A DNA stretch of 64,000 nt from Corynebacterium sp. p3-SID1241 (GCA_025144025.1 JALXWS010000003.1:173761-237760); one strand, 5' to 3'. Numbered from the stretch's first letter, positions 8,722 through 19,731 are shown. A program made the numbers and translations. The notes: generated from the letters alone by a model not told the origin.

Positions 8722-9099
8722 TCACTTCTGCTTGAAAAATGGCCAAACGCCGCCGCCTATCCCCGCCAAAAGCAGGAGCACGCTGAGAATATTATTGGCC
8801 AAGAGCATGTCTCCGGTCATCGGCACCATCAGCAGGAAGGCGAAAAAGCCCAAGCTCCATACGATAAGCGGGATGGCGCCGACCACCGGCGCGGAACTCC
8901 ACAGGCGGGCAGTACGGGTGAGCACAGAATTAAACCACCACGCTAGCAGGATAGTGATGGGAAAAGCCACGCTCGCCCCATTGGATAGCGGAATGCGCGC
9001 GGTGAGGTAGATGACCTCGAGGAAGACCGACAGCAGCGCACCAATGGCCAGCCACACCAGTCCAGTTATCTGCTCGCCGCGGCTAAAATCCGTGCGCAT
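8722..9099 (-). CDS. Four-TM membrane protein after mshB
   Basis: A 125-residue protein with four clear hydrophobic stretches (about residues 12-30, 42-58, 70-92 and 98-118) and short loops. Its start overlaps the mshB stop by one base (TAATG), so it is translated with mshB. A membrane protein occupies the same place after mshB in Mycobacterium tuberculosis, which suggests an old association, though no function is known to me. No catalytic motif is visible. Confidence 0.75.
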   Translation of the reverse strand: MRTDFSRGEQITGLVWLAIGALLSVFLEVIYLTARIPLSNGASVAFPITILLAWWFNSVLTRTARLWSSAPVVGAIPLIVWSLGFFAFLLMVPMTGDMLLANNILSVLLLLAGIGGGVWPFFKQK

Positions 9100-9968
9100 T
9101 ACAGTCCACCGAGCAGGTCATCGGCAGGCTCCCCCTGTCCGAGCTGGAAGTACTCGGCGCGCAATAGCGGCATGACCAACAGGTTAGACAGCCCATAGGC
9201 ACCCGGCACCTGTTCCGGTTCGTGCAGGGCAGCCACGGCGGCCGTGGGGTTTGTGCGGGTGGTGGAGCCATCGGCCAACCAGATTTGGGAGGCGTGGGCG
9301 CGCATGGCGGCTCGCTTGGCGTCCAAGGCGGCGTCGGAAAGAGCGAGGATGACGTCCGCGCCCTTGTTGGTGAAATTGTCCAAGTACTCCTGGCCGGGCT
9401 TGCTCCACCCCGCCGGAGCATCGAGGGTGTCCAGGCCTGCGTAGTTGGCAGCGCGCTCAAAAATGCCGTACCAGATGCGCATGCTTGCCGAGGCCGCCTT
9501 CTTTACCGCCTTGTGCACCGCCACATGGTCCGGGTGGCCGTAACCGCCATCAGGCCCGTAGGTGAGGATGGCGTGGGGTCGGATGGCTTCGAGCTCCTCG
9601 CTGAGAAATTCGGCGGCCTCATCGATGCGGTTGACCAACGCACGGGGGTTATCGTGTGAGGGAGAACCCGCCATGCCAGAGTCGCGGAAATGCCCGAATC
9701 CACCCAGTTGAATGCCCTTGACGCCCAGTGCATCGAGGGCATTGGCCAATTCGCGGGCGCGGAAGCCTCCCAATTGATCATGATCAGCTAGGCCCTGGTA
9801 AGGCTCACCAATGACCTCGCCGTCCTCACCCAAGGTGAGCGTAATGACGGTAACCTCGGCGCCGCGAGCGGCCAAAGTCGCCAGCGTGCCACCCATGAAA
9901 AGCGTTTCATCATCCGGGTGGGCGTGCACCGCCACGACGCGGTAACCGGTTAAGTCTTTAGTCTTCAT
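9099..9968 (-). CDS. mshB: Mycothiol biosynthesis GlcNAc-inositol deacetylase
   Basis: Zinc-dependent deacetylase of N-acetylglucosaminyl-inositol, the second specific step of mycothiol synthesis. The LmbE-fold zinc motif AHPDDE is near residue 15, and the third ligand region GGYGHPDHVAVH is near residue 145. The 289-residue length is normal for MshB. The sequence differs from Mca at about 59.2 kb, which has the related AHPDDESSKG motif, and gene order (after lpqW) supports MshB. It overlaps the lpqW stop by 11 bases, so translation is probably coupled. Confidence 0.92.
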   Translation of the reverse strand: MKTKDLTGYRVVAVHAHPDDETLFMGGTLATLAARGAEVTVITLTLGEDGEVIGEPYQGLADHDQLGGFRARELANALDALGVKGIQLGGFGHFRDSGMAGSPSHDNPRALVNRIDEAAEFLSEELEAIRPHAILTYGPDGGYGHPDHVAVHKAVKKAASASMRIWYGIFERAANYAGLDTLDAPAGWSKPGQEYLDNFTNKGADVILALSDAALDAKRAAMRAHASQIWLADGSTTRTNPTAAVAALHEPEQVPGAYGLSNLLVMPLLRAEYFQLGQGEPADDLLGGL

Positions 9969-11589
9969 CTATCCTCCAGCGGGGCGCGGTGAAAAGACCA
10001 TCGTCCCAATCATCGATGCTTTGGCCGGGGCCTACAATACCTTGCCCGAGCGCGTGGACTCGCGTCTCATCTACCAGCGGCACATAAAGCACTTCCTTGG
10101 AATTGACGTCACGAATGCGTCCGAGCGCTTCTTTAGGGCTCATGGTTCCGGATAGGATTTCCGCGCGTATTTCATCTGCATTGTCTGGGCAGATGCCGGA
10201 AAGATCCCCGGCCAACGGTTGCTTATCATCACAGCTGAAAATATTCGCCGCGGCCATCGAATTCAAAGAAATATCCTCCCAGGTCACTACCGCATCCACG
10301 TCGCCTTCTGGCAGGAGCTTGGAGGTAATCGTGGTCAGGCGCTCGGAGACTATCTCGGCATCAATCCCATGGGCCTCGAGGACGTCGTAGAGAGTATTAG
10401 CAGCGGCCAACGCCGTGGGGCTGGTGGGGTCCACCGCAAAGCGAATGGGTTTCTTGCTAGCGCGGGTGCGCAACGCGGTGAGATCGGCGTTCTTGCCCAC
10501 TGGATTGTTTCCGGGCTTCAGATTGGAGGCCCGGCCGGTGGCTAGGCGGGCTACTTGGTCCGTATCAATCAGCGAGGCCAATCCACGGCGCTGCGATCTT
10601 TCTTCCATTGCTCCTTCAGCGGTGGACATATGTAGGCGCAGCTGTCGTGAGCGGGTAAGCGTCTTTTGGGAGACGTGCCCCAAAAGAGCCAATGCTTCCT
10701 CCGAGGTCTGACCTGGAGTAAAGTCCGCGAAACCGATTTGCCCGGAGCGCAGCATATTCAGCGCTTGGGTGCTATCGCGGACTTCCCGCAGCTGGATGAC
10801 GTCCACTTGGGCTGGGTTTGCGCCCCAGAATCGGTCATTGCGATTCAGGGTAATGACTCCGCGGCCGCGGTCTACGCTATCGACGAGAAAACGCCCGGCC
10901 GAGGCCGGGATTTTATCGGCCAAGGCGGAGCCGAAATTATCGTCTTGCAGCAGATGCGAAGGCAGCAGATTATGGAAAAGCAGGTGCCAATCCTTGACCC
11001 GTTGGGAAAAATCCACCGTGACCTCGCGACCCCCATCGGAGGTATTGACGGCCGAAATTGCGTGGTAACCGGCGGGATCCCGCACGCCAGCCGTGGTGGT
11101 CATCTGCTTCCACAGATAGCTAAAGTCCGCACCGGAAATGGGTGTGCCATCGGACCACTGCGCCGGCGAGGCAATAACGTAGCGCACCCGCTGCGCCACG
11201 CCCTTGGGTGCCTTTACTTCGGAGGCGGATTCGAGGATATCGGCGTCCATACGTCCGTTGTGGAAGGCAGAGGGCAAAACCAGCTCGGCTATTTGGTCCA
11301 CCAGCTCGGAATTATTGGCCACCAAATGCGGGTTGAGGCCCGCGCGCAGGGGATCCACGCCGACAGAAATGGTGGGGCGCTGCGCGGAATCGGTGTCTTG
11401 AGGTGCCTCTTCTTCCGGGGTTGCGGCAGTGGTGGATTGGTCTTCCTGCAGCGCGGAGTCATTGTCCTCCACCACTGGAGGTGGGCCGGGGTTGGCCGCG
11501 CAGGCGCTTAGAAAGGCGATGCTAACTGCACTGAGCATCGCCGCCATTACCGACGCCGTGCGCCATGTTTTAGCCGGATTCTTTTTCAT
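9958..11589 (-). CDS. lpqW: LpqW-type lipoprotein of the peptide-binding protein fold
   Basis: A 543-residue lipoprotein with a signal peptide ending at lipobox LSAC (Cys30) and a family-5 extracellular solute-binding fold. Although it looks like an ABC transporter receptor, its place between typA and mshB matches LpqW, which in mycobacteria and corynebacteria takes part in mannosylation of periplasmic glycolipids (PIM/LAM-type) rather than uptake. No ABC permease genes are adjacent, which supports that reading. An acidic Thr/Glu/Pro linker follows the lipidated cysteine. The gene symbol rests on synteny and fold. Confidence 0.8.
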   Translation of the reverse strand: MKKNPAKTWRTASVMAAMLSAVSIAFLSACAANPGPPPVVEDNDSALQEDQSTTAATPEEEAPQDTDSAQRPTISVGVDPLRAGLNPHLVANNSELVDQIAELVLPSAFHNGRMDADILESASEVKAPKGVAQRVRYVIASPAQWSDGTPISGADFSYLWKQMTTTAGVRDPAGYHAISAVNTSDGGREVTVDFSQRVKDWHLLFHNLLPSHLLQDDNFGSALADKIPASAGRFLVDSVDRGRGVITLNRNDRFWGANPAQVDVIQLREVRDSTQALNMLRSGQIGFADFTPGQTSEEALALLGHVSQKTLTRSRQLRLHMSTAEGAMEERSQRRGLASLIDTDQVARLATGRASNLKPGNNPVGKNADLTALRTRASKKPIRFAVDPTSPTALAAANTLYDVLEAHGIDAEIVSERLTTITSKLLPEGDVDAVVTWEDISLNSMAAANIFSCDDKQPLAGDLSGICPDNADEIRAEILSGTMSPKEALGRIRDVNSKEVLYVPLVDETRVHALGQGIVGPGQSIDDWDDGLFTAPRWRIDED

Positions 11590-11678
11590 CGCGCACTACT
11601 TTAGTCCTTCTACCCCGCCGAAACGAAGATTTTTGGCGCTAAACTCGTACCCACACTACTTCTTATAGGGAGGCCCCA

Positions 11679-12341
11679 ATGCTTATTTGCCAAGAGATGT
11701 TCCTGCTATTGACCAAAGACAATGGCAAGAAGGAAGATTGGGTATCCAATAATGAAGCTGCTCTGCGCGCCACCGTGCTCGCTGACCTGTTATTGGGTGA
11801 GCACATCGAGCTTACCGGGAAGAAAAAGGTAGAGGCCACTGCGAAGCGCCCCGGACACCCCGTCTTGGCATGGGCTTGGGAGGAGCTGCAGCAACACAAG
11901 GTCACCAGCATGAAAAACCTATTGGAAGCCTCGTGGTTTACCCCAAGGGAGATAATCGCTTTGGACTTCCATGCGAATGGTCAGCTGGATGTAGAAAAGG
12001 CCAAGTGGTGGCAGTTGAGCGGCGACCGCTACATCATGACGGACCTGGAGCTGGAAAAGAAACTGCGCGAACGACTGGTTGCAATCCTGGAGGCGCGGCG
12101 GCCGGCCGAGGTCAATGACGTCATTATTCTCGATATCCTCCGCGAGGTCAGCGGTGCCTATACCCTGTTGAAAAACGATGCGGAGGGGATGAAGCGCCGC
12201 GAGATGCGGGCACGCATCCAAGAAATCAAGCAAGAGCTCGAATATGACAATGCCGCCACCTCTGCAGTCAAAGCCGTAGTGGAGGAGGCGGCAGCGCTAG
12301 CGGCGGTGGTTGCCACATCGGCGGCAATCACCACTACCTAG
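11679..12341 (+). CDS. GPP34 (Golgi phosphoprotein 3-like) family protein
   Basis: A 220-residue cytosolic protein. The N-terminal LLLTKDNGKK and NNEAALRATVLADLLLGEHI match the GPP34/GOLPH3 family, whose eukaryotic members bind phosphatidylinositol-4-phosphate and retain glycosyltransferases. Bacterial members are frequent in actinobacteria and of unknown role. The C-terminal tail is Ala/Thr-rich with a hydrophobic stretch (AAALAAVVATSAAI). GGGAGG lies just ahead of ATG 11679. It is divergent from lpqW and convergent with typA. A lipid- or mannoglycolipid-related role is only a guess from position. Confidence 0.8.
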   Translation: MLICQEMFLLLTKDNGKKEDWVSNNEAALRATVLADLLLGEHIELTGKKKVEATAKRPGHPVLAWAWEELQQHKVTSMKNLLEASWFTPREIIALDFHANGQLDVEKAKWWQLSGDRYIMTDLELEKKLRERLVAILEARRPAEVNDVIILDILREVSGAYTLLKNDAEGMKRREMRARIQEIKQELEYDNAATSAVKAVVEEAAALAAVVATSAAITTT

Positions 12342-12348
12342 GGGCAAG

Positions 12349-14259
<1,911 letters not shown>

Positions 14260-14426
14260 TAGTGGGGTTCTCCTTCGGAGGATCTACAGCGCTTGCGCGC
14301 GCGGAATTGATCTTGAACGAGCCCCCACGATACCCCCTTAAAGGGCCAAGTGCAGCATTGGGGATGGCTTTACCCCGTAACGCGTCGTATAGGGCGAGCG
14401 AAGAAACTTATAGATTTCGAAAGCAC

Positions 14427-14454
14427 TTGACACTCCCGAAACCATCACTATCGT
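14427..14454 (+). promoter_or_regulatory. Predicted promoter upstream of secreted protein gene
   Basis: TTGACA at 14427-14432, 16 bases, then TATCGT at 14449-14454. An imperfect GTTAC/GTAAT repeat follows at 14454-14474. It lies about 80 bases ahead of the secreted protein gene. Confidence 0.45.
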
Positions 14455-14534
14455 TACTGTAGGTAATATTGTTACAAATGTGACTAATGGGGTTTGACCA
14501 CCCTTCCCGAGACCGCACCCAAGGAATTGATATC

Positions 14535-15263
14535 GTGAGCAACGCCCAAACCACCTGGCGCCTGTCCGGCCGCACCGGTTATATCGCCGCCGCTACGGCC
14601 GCGCTCATCGGACTCGCGTCCCCCCTCGTCGCCCCGGCTCAAGCCTCCGCCCCGGATCTTTCTTCCTTGGTGCAGCAGGCTTCTTCCCATAGCCCACTAG
14701 ACGAGTTGGGCCGCCCGAACCAAGAAACCCAGGACCGCATCCGCGCCTTCGCGGCCCAACCTTGGATCCCGGAGGACGCCCGCAACGCCATCCTGTCTGG
14801 CCTCGCCTTCTTCGTCGGCGGCGGCGATGGCAAGGGAGGCGTGGCCATGCCAGAGGGCAATAACCCGAATTTCCGCCAGTTCTACTGGCCCACCGTCTCC
14901 GCCCACTGCATCGGCGGTACCAGCGACGCCATGGGCTCTGCTATCGCTATCCCCGGCCCCACCGAAATGCCAGCACCGGGAGCAAAGCCTGGCGAAACCG
15001 TATTCCTCTTCACCGCTCTCGGTACCCCACCGGCCGCGCGCGAACAGGGCGGAATGAATGTCCAGTGGTTCAACCTCGATACCCTGCGCAGCGGTGTTAC
15101 CCCGCTCAATAACAACGGCATCAACAATGATGGCCCTACTACCTTGTCCGGCACCGCACAGACCGGCAAGGGCACGGTTGTAGCGCTGCTTAGCGGGTCT
15201 GTTAATACCGCAGAATCGCGCTGTAATTTCGCGCCCACCGCCGCCTTCCTTGAGGTGAAGTAG
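14535..15263 (+). CDS. Secreted protein, function unknown
   Basis: A 242-residue exported protein. GTG 14535 has AAGGAAT eight bases upstream and gives a clean Sec signal peptide with likely cleavage after ASA (about residue 39). An earlier in-frame ATG lacks a ribosome site. The mature part has two cysteines (in AHCIGG and SRCNFA) that could form a disulfide, and ends in AFLEVK. Actinobacterial relatives exist to my memory, but I know no function. Its stop is immediately followed by the DUF402 gene, so the two form an operon with the DUF808 gene. Confidence 0.75.
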   Translation: MSNAQTTWRLSGRTGYIAAATAALIGLASPLVAPAQASAPDLSSLVQQASSHSPLDELGRPNQETQDRIRAFAAQPWIPEDARNAILSGLAFFVGGGDGKGGVAMPEGNNPNFRQFYWPTVSAHCIGGTSDAMGSAIAIPGPTEMPAPGAKPGETVFLFTALGTPPAAREQGGMNVQWFNLDTLRSGVTPLNNNGINNDGPTTLSGTAQTGKGTVVALLSGSVNTAESRCNFAPTAAFLEVK

Positions 15264-15800
15264 ATGGCGGTAGATCTCCATCCGGTCAAGCGCGAGACCT
15301 TTAATACCGCGAACTATACGAATACCGATCCCAAGGGTTACCTGCGAGAAGTTGATACCTACACCGAAACCGACTTTGGCCTTTACATGGCCCGGGGCGC
15401 CGATCACCCGCGCTTTGGCTACTTAGAATCGTGGTTGCTGCCGGATCTCAATCTGCGCGCCAATATCTTCCACTTTCGCCCTGGCGTCGACGTTCGCCAA
15501 GATTTTTATATCGACGTTGCCGAAATCCTGCGCGATGGTGCAGTGTGGACCACCCGCGATCTTTACGCAGACCTCGTAGCCACGCACGGAGAGCCCATCT
15601 GCGTGCTCGACATCGATGAGCTATCGGCCGCAACTTCCGCAGGTTTAATTACCGCCGAAGATGCGGAGAAAGCGATCGATACCACACTTGCCGCAGTAGA
15701 AGGCATTACTCGCAGCGGCGACGATGCGATGGCTTGGTTGGCACACCAAGGGATAAACTTGTATTGGTCCGATAACATCACCCTAACCCCAGAAGGATAA
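15264..15800 (+). CDS. DUF402-domain protein (possible phosphatase fold)
   Basis: A 178-residue cytosolic protein of the DUF402 family, which includes FomD and nucleoside-diphosphate phosphatases. The core QDFYIDVAEILRDGAVWTTR and the acidic DLYADL/VLDIDEL pattern are the family's metal-binding region. ATG follows the previous stop with no gap, and GAGGTGAAG inside the end of the upstream gene serves as its ribosome site. A phosphatase-type activity is inferred from the family, not demonstrated. Confidence 0.75.
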   Translation: MAVDLHPVKRETFNTANYTNTDPKGYLREVDTYTETDFGLYMARGADHPRFGYLESWLLPDLNLRANIFHFRPGVDVRQDFYIDVAEILRDGAVWTTRDLYADLVATHGEPICVLDIDELSAATSAGLITAEDAEKAIDTTLAAVEGITRSGDDAMAWLAHQGINLYWSDNITLTPEG

Positions 15801-15803
15801 TTT

Positions 15804-16751
15804 ATGGCTGGAGGCCTTTTTGCCCTGCTTGACGACGTCGCCCTGATCGCCCGCTCCGCTGCCTCTAGCGTTGACGATGTGGCCGCCCTTGCGGGTAAAA
15901 CCTCCATGAAGTCCGCAGGTGTGGTGGTCGACGATGCCGCCGTAACCCCGCAATACGTCGAGGGCATTAAGCCGCAGCGTGAGCTGCCGATGATCTGGCG
16001 CATCACCAAGGGCTCGCTCATCAATAAGCTCGTCATCATCTTGCCCATCGCCATGATCCTCTCTTGGATCGCGCCGTGGGCGCTCACGCCCATCTTGATG
16101 TGCGGCGGCACCTATTTGTGTTTCGAGGGCGCGGAAAAAATCCTGCATCACCTTCTTCCCCACCGAGAGAAGGAAACTGAATCGGTCCAGGAAAAGGGCG
16201 CAGACGCCGAAGATAGCTTGGTCAAGTCCGCGATTACCACTGACCTCATCTTGTCATCTGAGATCATGGTTATCTCCTTAAACGAGGTAATCGACCAGCC
16301 GTTCTGGATGCGCCTGGGAGCCCTCATTTTCGTCGGCATCTTGCTGACCCTGGGTGTCTACGGCGCCGTGGGCCTGTTGGTCAAGATGGACGATATTGGC
16401 ATGGCCCTCAATAAGCGCCACAATGGCAAGTCCACCGTGGGCAACGCCTTAGTCAAGGGCATGCCGATCTTTCTCGATATCATCGGCGTCATCGGTACCG
16501 CCGCCATGCTGTGGGTAGGCGGCCACATCGTAGTCAAGGGCCTGCACGAATTCGGCATGGATCAGCCGCATGAATTCATCGCGTCCGTGACCGAGAAGAT
16601 CTCCAATGGCGCCCTGGCGTGGCTGGCAGATACCGGCATGTCCATGGTCTGCGGCCTAGTGCTTGGCGTAGTGGTTGCCACCATCGTGATGGCAGTCAAG
16701 GCCTCCTTTGGCAAGACCTCGGCCACCTCCGCCCAGCCGGCGGAGGCTTGA
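15804..16751 (+). CDS. DUF808 (YedI-like) membrane protein
   Basis: A 315-residue inner-membrane protein of the DUF808 family. The N-terminus AGGLFALLDDVALIARSA is diagnostic, and about five to six membrane segments follow, with the CGGTYLCFEGAEKILHHL region conserved. AGGATAATTT precedes the ATG three bases after the DUF402 stop. The family has no established function. Third gene of a tight three-gene unit. Confidence 0.85.
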   Translation: MAGGLFALLDDVALIARSAASSVDDVAALAGKTSMKSAGVVVDDAAVTPQYVEGIKPQRELPMIWRITKGSLINKLVIILPIAMILSWIAPWALTPILMCGGTYLCFEGAEKILHHLLPHREKETESVQEKGADAEDSLVKSAITTDLILSSEIMVISLNEVIDQPFWMRLGALIFVGILLTLGVYGAVGLLVKMDDIGMALNKRHNGKSTVGNALVKGMPIFLDIIGVIGTAAMLWVGGHIVVKGLHEFGMDQPHEFIASVTEKISNGALAWLADTGMSMVCGLVLGVVVATIVMAVKASFGKTSATSAQPAEA

Positions 16752-16766
16752 AACGCCGTAGCCCGG

Positions 16767-17564
16767 CTACATAAATAGCATCAGCGAAACCGCCATCACG
16801 GCCATGCCAGCAATCAAGCCGTAGATAGCGTGATGGTGCTCGCCGGTCTCCTCAGCGGTGGGCAATAGCTCATCCAGCGAGATAAAGACCATAATGCCGG
16901 CAATGGCGGCGAAACTAATACCCATCGTCGCCGGCCCAATGACCGGCATGAGAAGGCCGAAGCCGATGAGCGCGCCGAGCGGCTCGGCCAGTCCAGACAA
17001 GGTCGCCCACCAAAAGGCCTTCTTGCGGGAGCCAGTGGCCTCGCGCAGCGGAACAGCCACCGCAATACCTTCCGGGATATTGTGAATGGCGATGGCCACT
17101 GCCACCGGCACCGCAATTTCCTTAGATTCCAGGCCGGATAGGAAGGTGGCAAACCCCTCGGGGAAATTGTGCAGGCCCAGCGCGCAGGCGGTAAATACGC
17201 CGGTTTTCATTAGCTTCTTGCGGCGGGCTTCTTCGGCCGTGGTGGCCGGCTCATGGGGGTTAATCTCCTCCGGCACGAGCCGGTCAATGATGGCGATGAC
17301 GGCGATACCAGCAAAGAACGCCCCGACGGCGGCCCAGGTGCCGGTGGTTTCCTCGCCGAGGGCGTCGGAAAGCTGCGCAATGCCCTCCGGAAGGATCTCC
17401 ATAAAGGAGACATACAGCATCACGCCGGCCGAAAGCCCCAGTGCAGCGGCCATAAAAGCCGGCCCAGGCTGGCGCCTTCCCACCGCCAAAGCGCCGCCTA
17501 TCGAAGTCGACAGCCCTGAGAGCAGCACCAAGGCGAAGGCAAAAGCGAAGGTACTAAAGGTCAT
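16767..17564 (-). CDS. zupT: ZIP-family metal transporter
   Basis: A 265-residue ZIP transporter, probably importing zinc or other divalent metals. Eight hydrophobic segments are visible. The two metal-binding helices carry HNFPEG (about residue 140) and HNIPEG (about 167), and a charged loop lies between TM3 and TM4. ATG 17564 has AGGGTG upstream; an in-frame TTG further out lies inside the Zur-like box and is unlikely. That box (17580-17594) ends 15 bases before the start codon, so zinc-dependent repression is expected. It is transcribed toward the DUF808 gene. Confidence 0.88.
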   Translation of the reverse strand: MTFSTFAFAFALVLLSGLSTSIGGALAVGRRQPGPAFMAAALGLSAGVMLYVSFMEILPEGIAQLSDALGEETTGTWAAVGAFFAGIAVIAIIDRLVPEEINPHEPATTAEEARRKKLMKTGVFTACALGLHNFPEGFATFLSGLESKEIAVPVAVAIAIHNIPEGIAVAVPLREATGSRKKAFWWATLSGLAEPLGALIGFGLLMPVIGPATMGISFAAIAGIMVFISLDELLPTAEETGEHHHAIYGLIAGMAVMAVSLMLFM

Positions 17565-17579
17565 ATCTGGCACCCTACC

Positions 17580-17594
17580 TGACAATGATTATCA
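17580..17594 (-). promoter_or_regulatory. Zur-like operator
   Basis: TGACAATGATTATCA is a near-perfect palindrome (one mismatched pair) matching the actinobacterial Zur pattern TGAxAATxATTxTCA. It sits just upstream of the ZIP transporter start and five bases beyond the BCCT gene's stop. Confidence 0.65.
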
Positions 17595-17598
17595 GGTA

Positions 17599-19464
17599 TT
17601 AACCTTCGTTCTTTTCTTCTGTTACGGGCGAGATAAACTCACCATTCTCAATGGAAGGGTCATTGTCCACGTACTCGCCTGCTTCGTAGTCATACCCCAC
17701 AGCACGGCCCTCCTCGTCCGTGCGTGCGTACCAATCCGTCACCTCAGCCGCAGTGGAGTTAAAGTGCGCACCCGTAGCGTAGTCCCCCTCTGTCGGCTCG
17801 ATGGACAGGGCAAAGTTATCTCCATAGTCGCGCACGCCGCGCACAATTGCGTTGGAGACTGCCTCATCCTCGTAGAAATGGCGGATGGAGGCGGGATCGT
17901 GGCGCAGCTCGCGCACCAGCGCGATGCACATCAGAACAATGATGACCGCAAACGGCAGCGCCGTCACAGTAATAAGATTCTGCAACCCCTGCAGGGCGTT
18001 GCGGCCGCCAGCGAGCAAAATGACCACGGCGATGCCAGCCATGCATACCACCCAAAAGACCGTAACCACGGGGTTCGGCTTGGGGTTCCCGCGCTGGGTG
18101 AGCTGGGAGTTCACAATCGAAGCGGAGTCTGCAGTCGTGATGAAGAAGACCACCAGCATGACGATGACGATAGGCGCCATCCATTCCGCTCCCGGGAAGT
18201 GATCGAGCACCTTGAAGAAGATATCCTCGGCCGCCGGCATGGAATCGATGGTCCCATCCGGCGCTATATCGCCATCACGGCGCTGCAACCAGATGGTGGT
18301 GCCACCCAAGATGGTAAAGGCGCCGACAATAATGGCAGATGGGATCAACAGCACGCCGAACACGAACTGACGAATGGTGCGGCCGCGCGAAATCTTGGCC
18401 ACGAATACGCCGACGAACGGCGACCATGATACCCACCACGCCCAGTAGAAGGTGGTCCAGGAGGACAAGAAGGCCACCATGTCCTCTCCTTCGCCCATAT
18501 TGGCCGAGAGCATCTGTGGCATCTCGTCGAGGTACTCAATAACCACGGCCGGCAGCATATTGGCCAAAAAGGCGGTTGGCCCGACGACGAAGAAGAAAAG
18601 CGCCAAGGCCATGGCCAATACAAGATTGATATTAGAAAGCCATCGAATGCCCTTGGCCACGCCGGAGACAGCCGAGAAAATCGTGCCGATAGACAACACG
18701 ACGATAATTACCAGCGCCGCCGTATTACCGGTAGTAGACCAGCCGCTGACCAGCTCCACGCCGCGGCCAATCTGTAGGGCACCAATGCCCAAGGTGGCGG
18801 CGGTGCCAAAAAGAGTGGCAATAATGGCCAAACCATCAATGATTCGGGCGGGCAGGGAGTCGCTGGAACGGTTACCAAATAGCGGCATCAAAATGGAGCT
18901 CATTAGCGGTACCCGGCCGCGGCGGAAGGACACATAGGACACGCACAGACCCACGATGGCATAGATCGCCCAGGCATTAATGCCCCAATGCATAGCGGCT
19001 TGGGCCATGGCTCCCAGTACAGCCTCATCGCTGGCTGCCTCATAGGAGCCCGGGCGCGGGGAAAGGTAATAGCTCAGCGGCTCGAAAGGACCAAAGAAAA
19101 TGATGCCTATGCCAATGCCAGCACCAAAAAGCATGGCCGCCCAGCTCACCGTGGAAAATTCCGGCTTTTCTCCGTCTAAGCCCAGCGGGATCTTGCCATA
19201 TTTGGAAAAGGCCAGGATGATGAGCAAAAACATTAGGAAGGTCGCCAGGGCAGTAAAAATCCAGCCTAGGTTGCGCATTACCCAATCTAGCGCCGCCGAG
19301 GAGGAATTAAAGACCTGCTCAGGCGCTATAACTCCCCAAATGACGAAGACAATGATCAATCCGCCGACTACGAATAGAATCGGTTTGTCTACGCCATATT
19401 TCACCTTCTGATCCTCAATGGATACTCCTGGTACCAGCGCCGGGTGGATATTATGCGGGTACAT
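17599..19464 (-). CDS. BCCT-family osmolyte transporter
   Basis: Betaine/carnitine/choline transporter family, sodium- or proton-coupled uptake of compatible solutes. Twelve hydrophobic segments are present. The glycine-rich GAGIGIGIIFFG in TM3 and the tryptophan-rich signature TTFYWAWWVSWSPFVG are clear, and a long acidic C-terminal tail resembles osmosensing tails of BetP/EctP/LcoP. I use ATG 19464 (AAGGA four bases upstream; 621 residues). The frame stays open for 44 codons upstream with a Ser-rich, then basic, sequence and a good AGGAG before an ATC codon (19569), so the true N-terminus may be longer. Exact substrate unknown. Confidence 0.88.
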   Translation of the reverse strand: MYPHNIHPALVPGVSIEDQKVKYGVDKPILFVVGGLIIVFVIWGVIAPEQVFNSSSAALDWVMRNLGWIFTALATFLMFLLIILAFSKYGKIPLGLDGEKPEFSTVSWAAMLFGAGIGIGIIFFGPFEPLSYYLSPRPGSYEAASDEAVLGAMAQAAMHWGINAWAIYAIVGLCVSYVSFRRGRVPLMSSILMPLFGNRSSDSLPARIIDGLAIIATLFGTAATLGIGALQIGRGVELVSGWSTTGNTAALVIIVVLSIGTIFSAVSGVAKGIRWLSNINLVLAMALALFFFVVGPTAFLANMLPAVVIEYLDEMPQMLSANMGEGEDMVAFLSSWTTFYWAWWVSWSPFVGVFVAKISRGRTIRQFVFGVLLIPSAIIVGAFTILGGTTIWLQRRDGDIAPDGTIDSMPAAEDIFFKVLDHFPGAEWMAPIVIVMLVVFFITTADSASIVNSQLTQRGNPKPNPVVTVFWVVCMAGIAVVILLAGGRNALQGLQNLITVTALPFAVIIVLMCIALVRELRHDPASIRHFYEDEAVSNAIVRGVRDYGDNFALSIEPTEGDYATGAHFNSTAAEVTDWYARTDEEGRAVGYDYEAGEYVDNDPSIENGEFISPVTEEKNEG

Positions 19465-19731
19465 AATGTCCTTCAAGATGCGCTTGGCGTTTCGAGTACG
19501 CTTTTTGCTTTCTTCCGAGTTATTGACCCCGCGTGCGGAGTGCGGTGAGGAAGACGATGAAGAAGCGATGGTTCTACTCCTATTATGTTTTCCGGGCTAG
19601 CAACTTTTAGAGAGCTGTATATACACTAATAAAAACTCGCAGGATATAAAGCTGAGCCAACTATTTACCCCATATGCGTAAGATGAAATACACACAAAAT
19701 TGCCGGCCTTAAACCTTGGGAGTGACTTTCT

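Noticed and set aside
10666-11511. Plus-strand open frame opposite lpqW
   Set aside because: Antisense to a well-supported lipoprotein gene; no ribosome site and no recognisable domain.
17086-18429. 447-codon plus-strand frame across zupT and the BCCT gene
   Set aside because: Opposes two strongly supported membrane protein genes; the translation is low-complexity and family-free.
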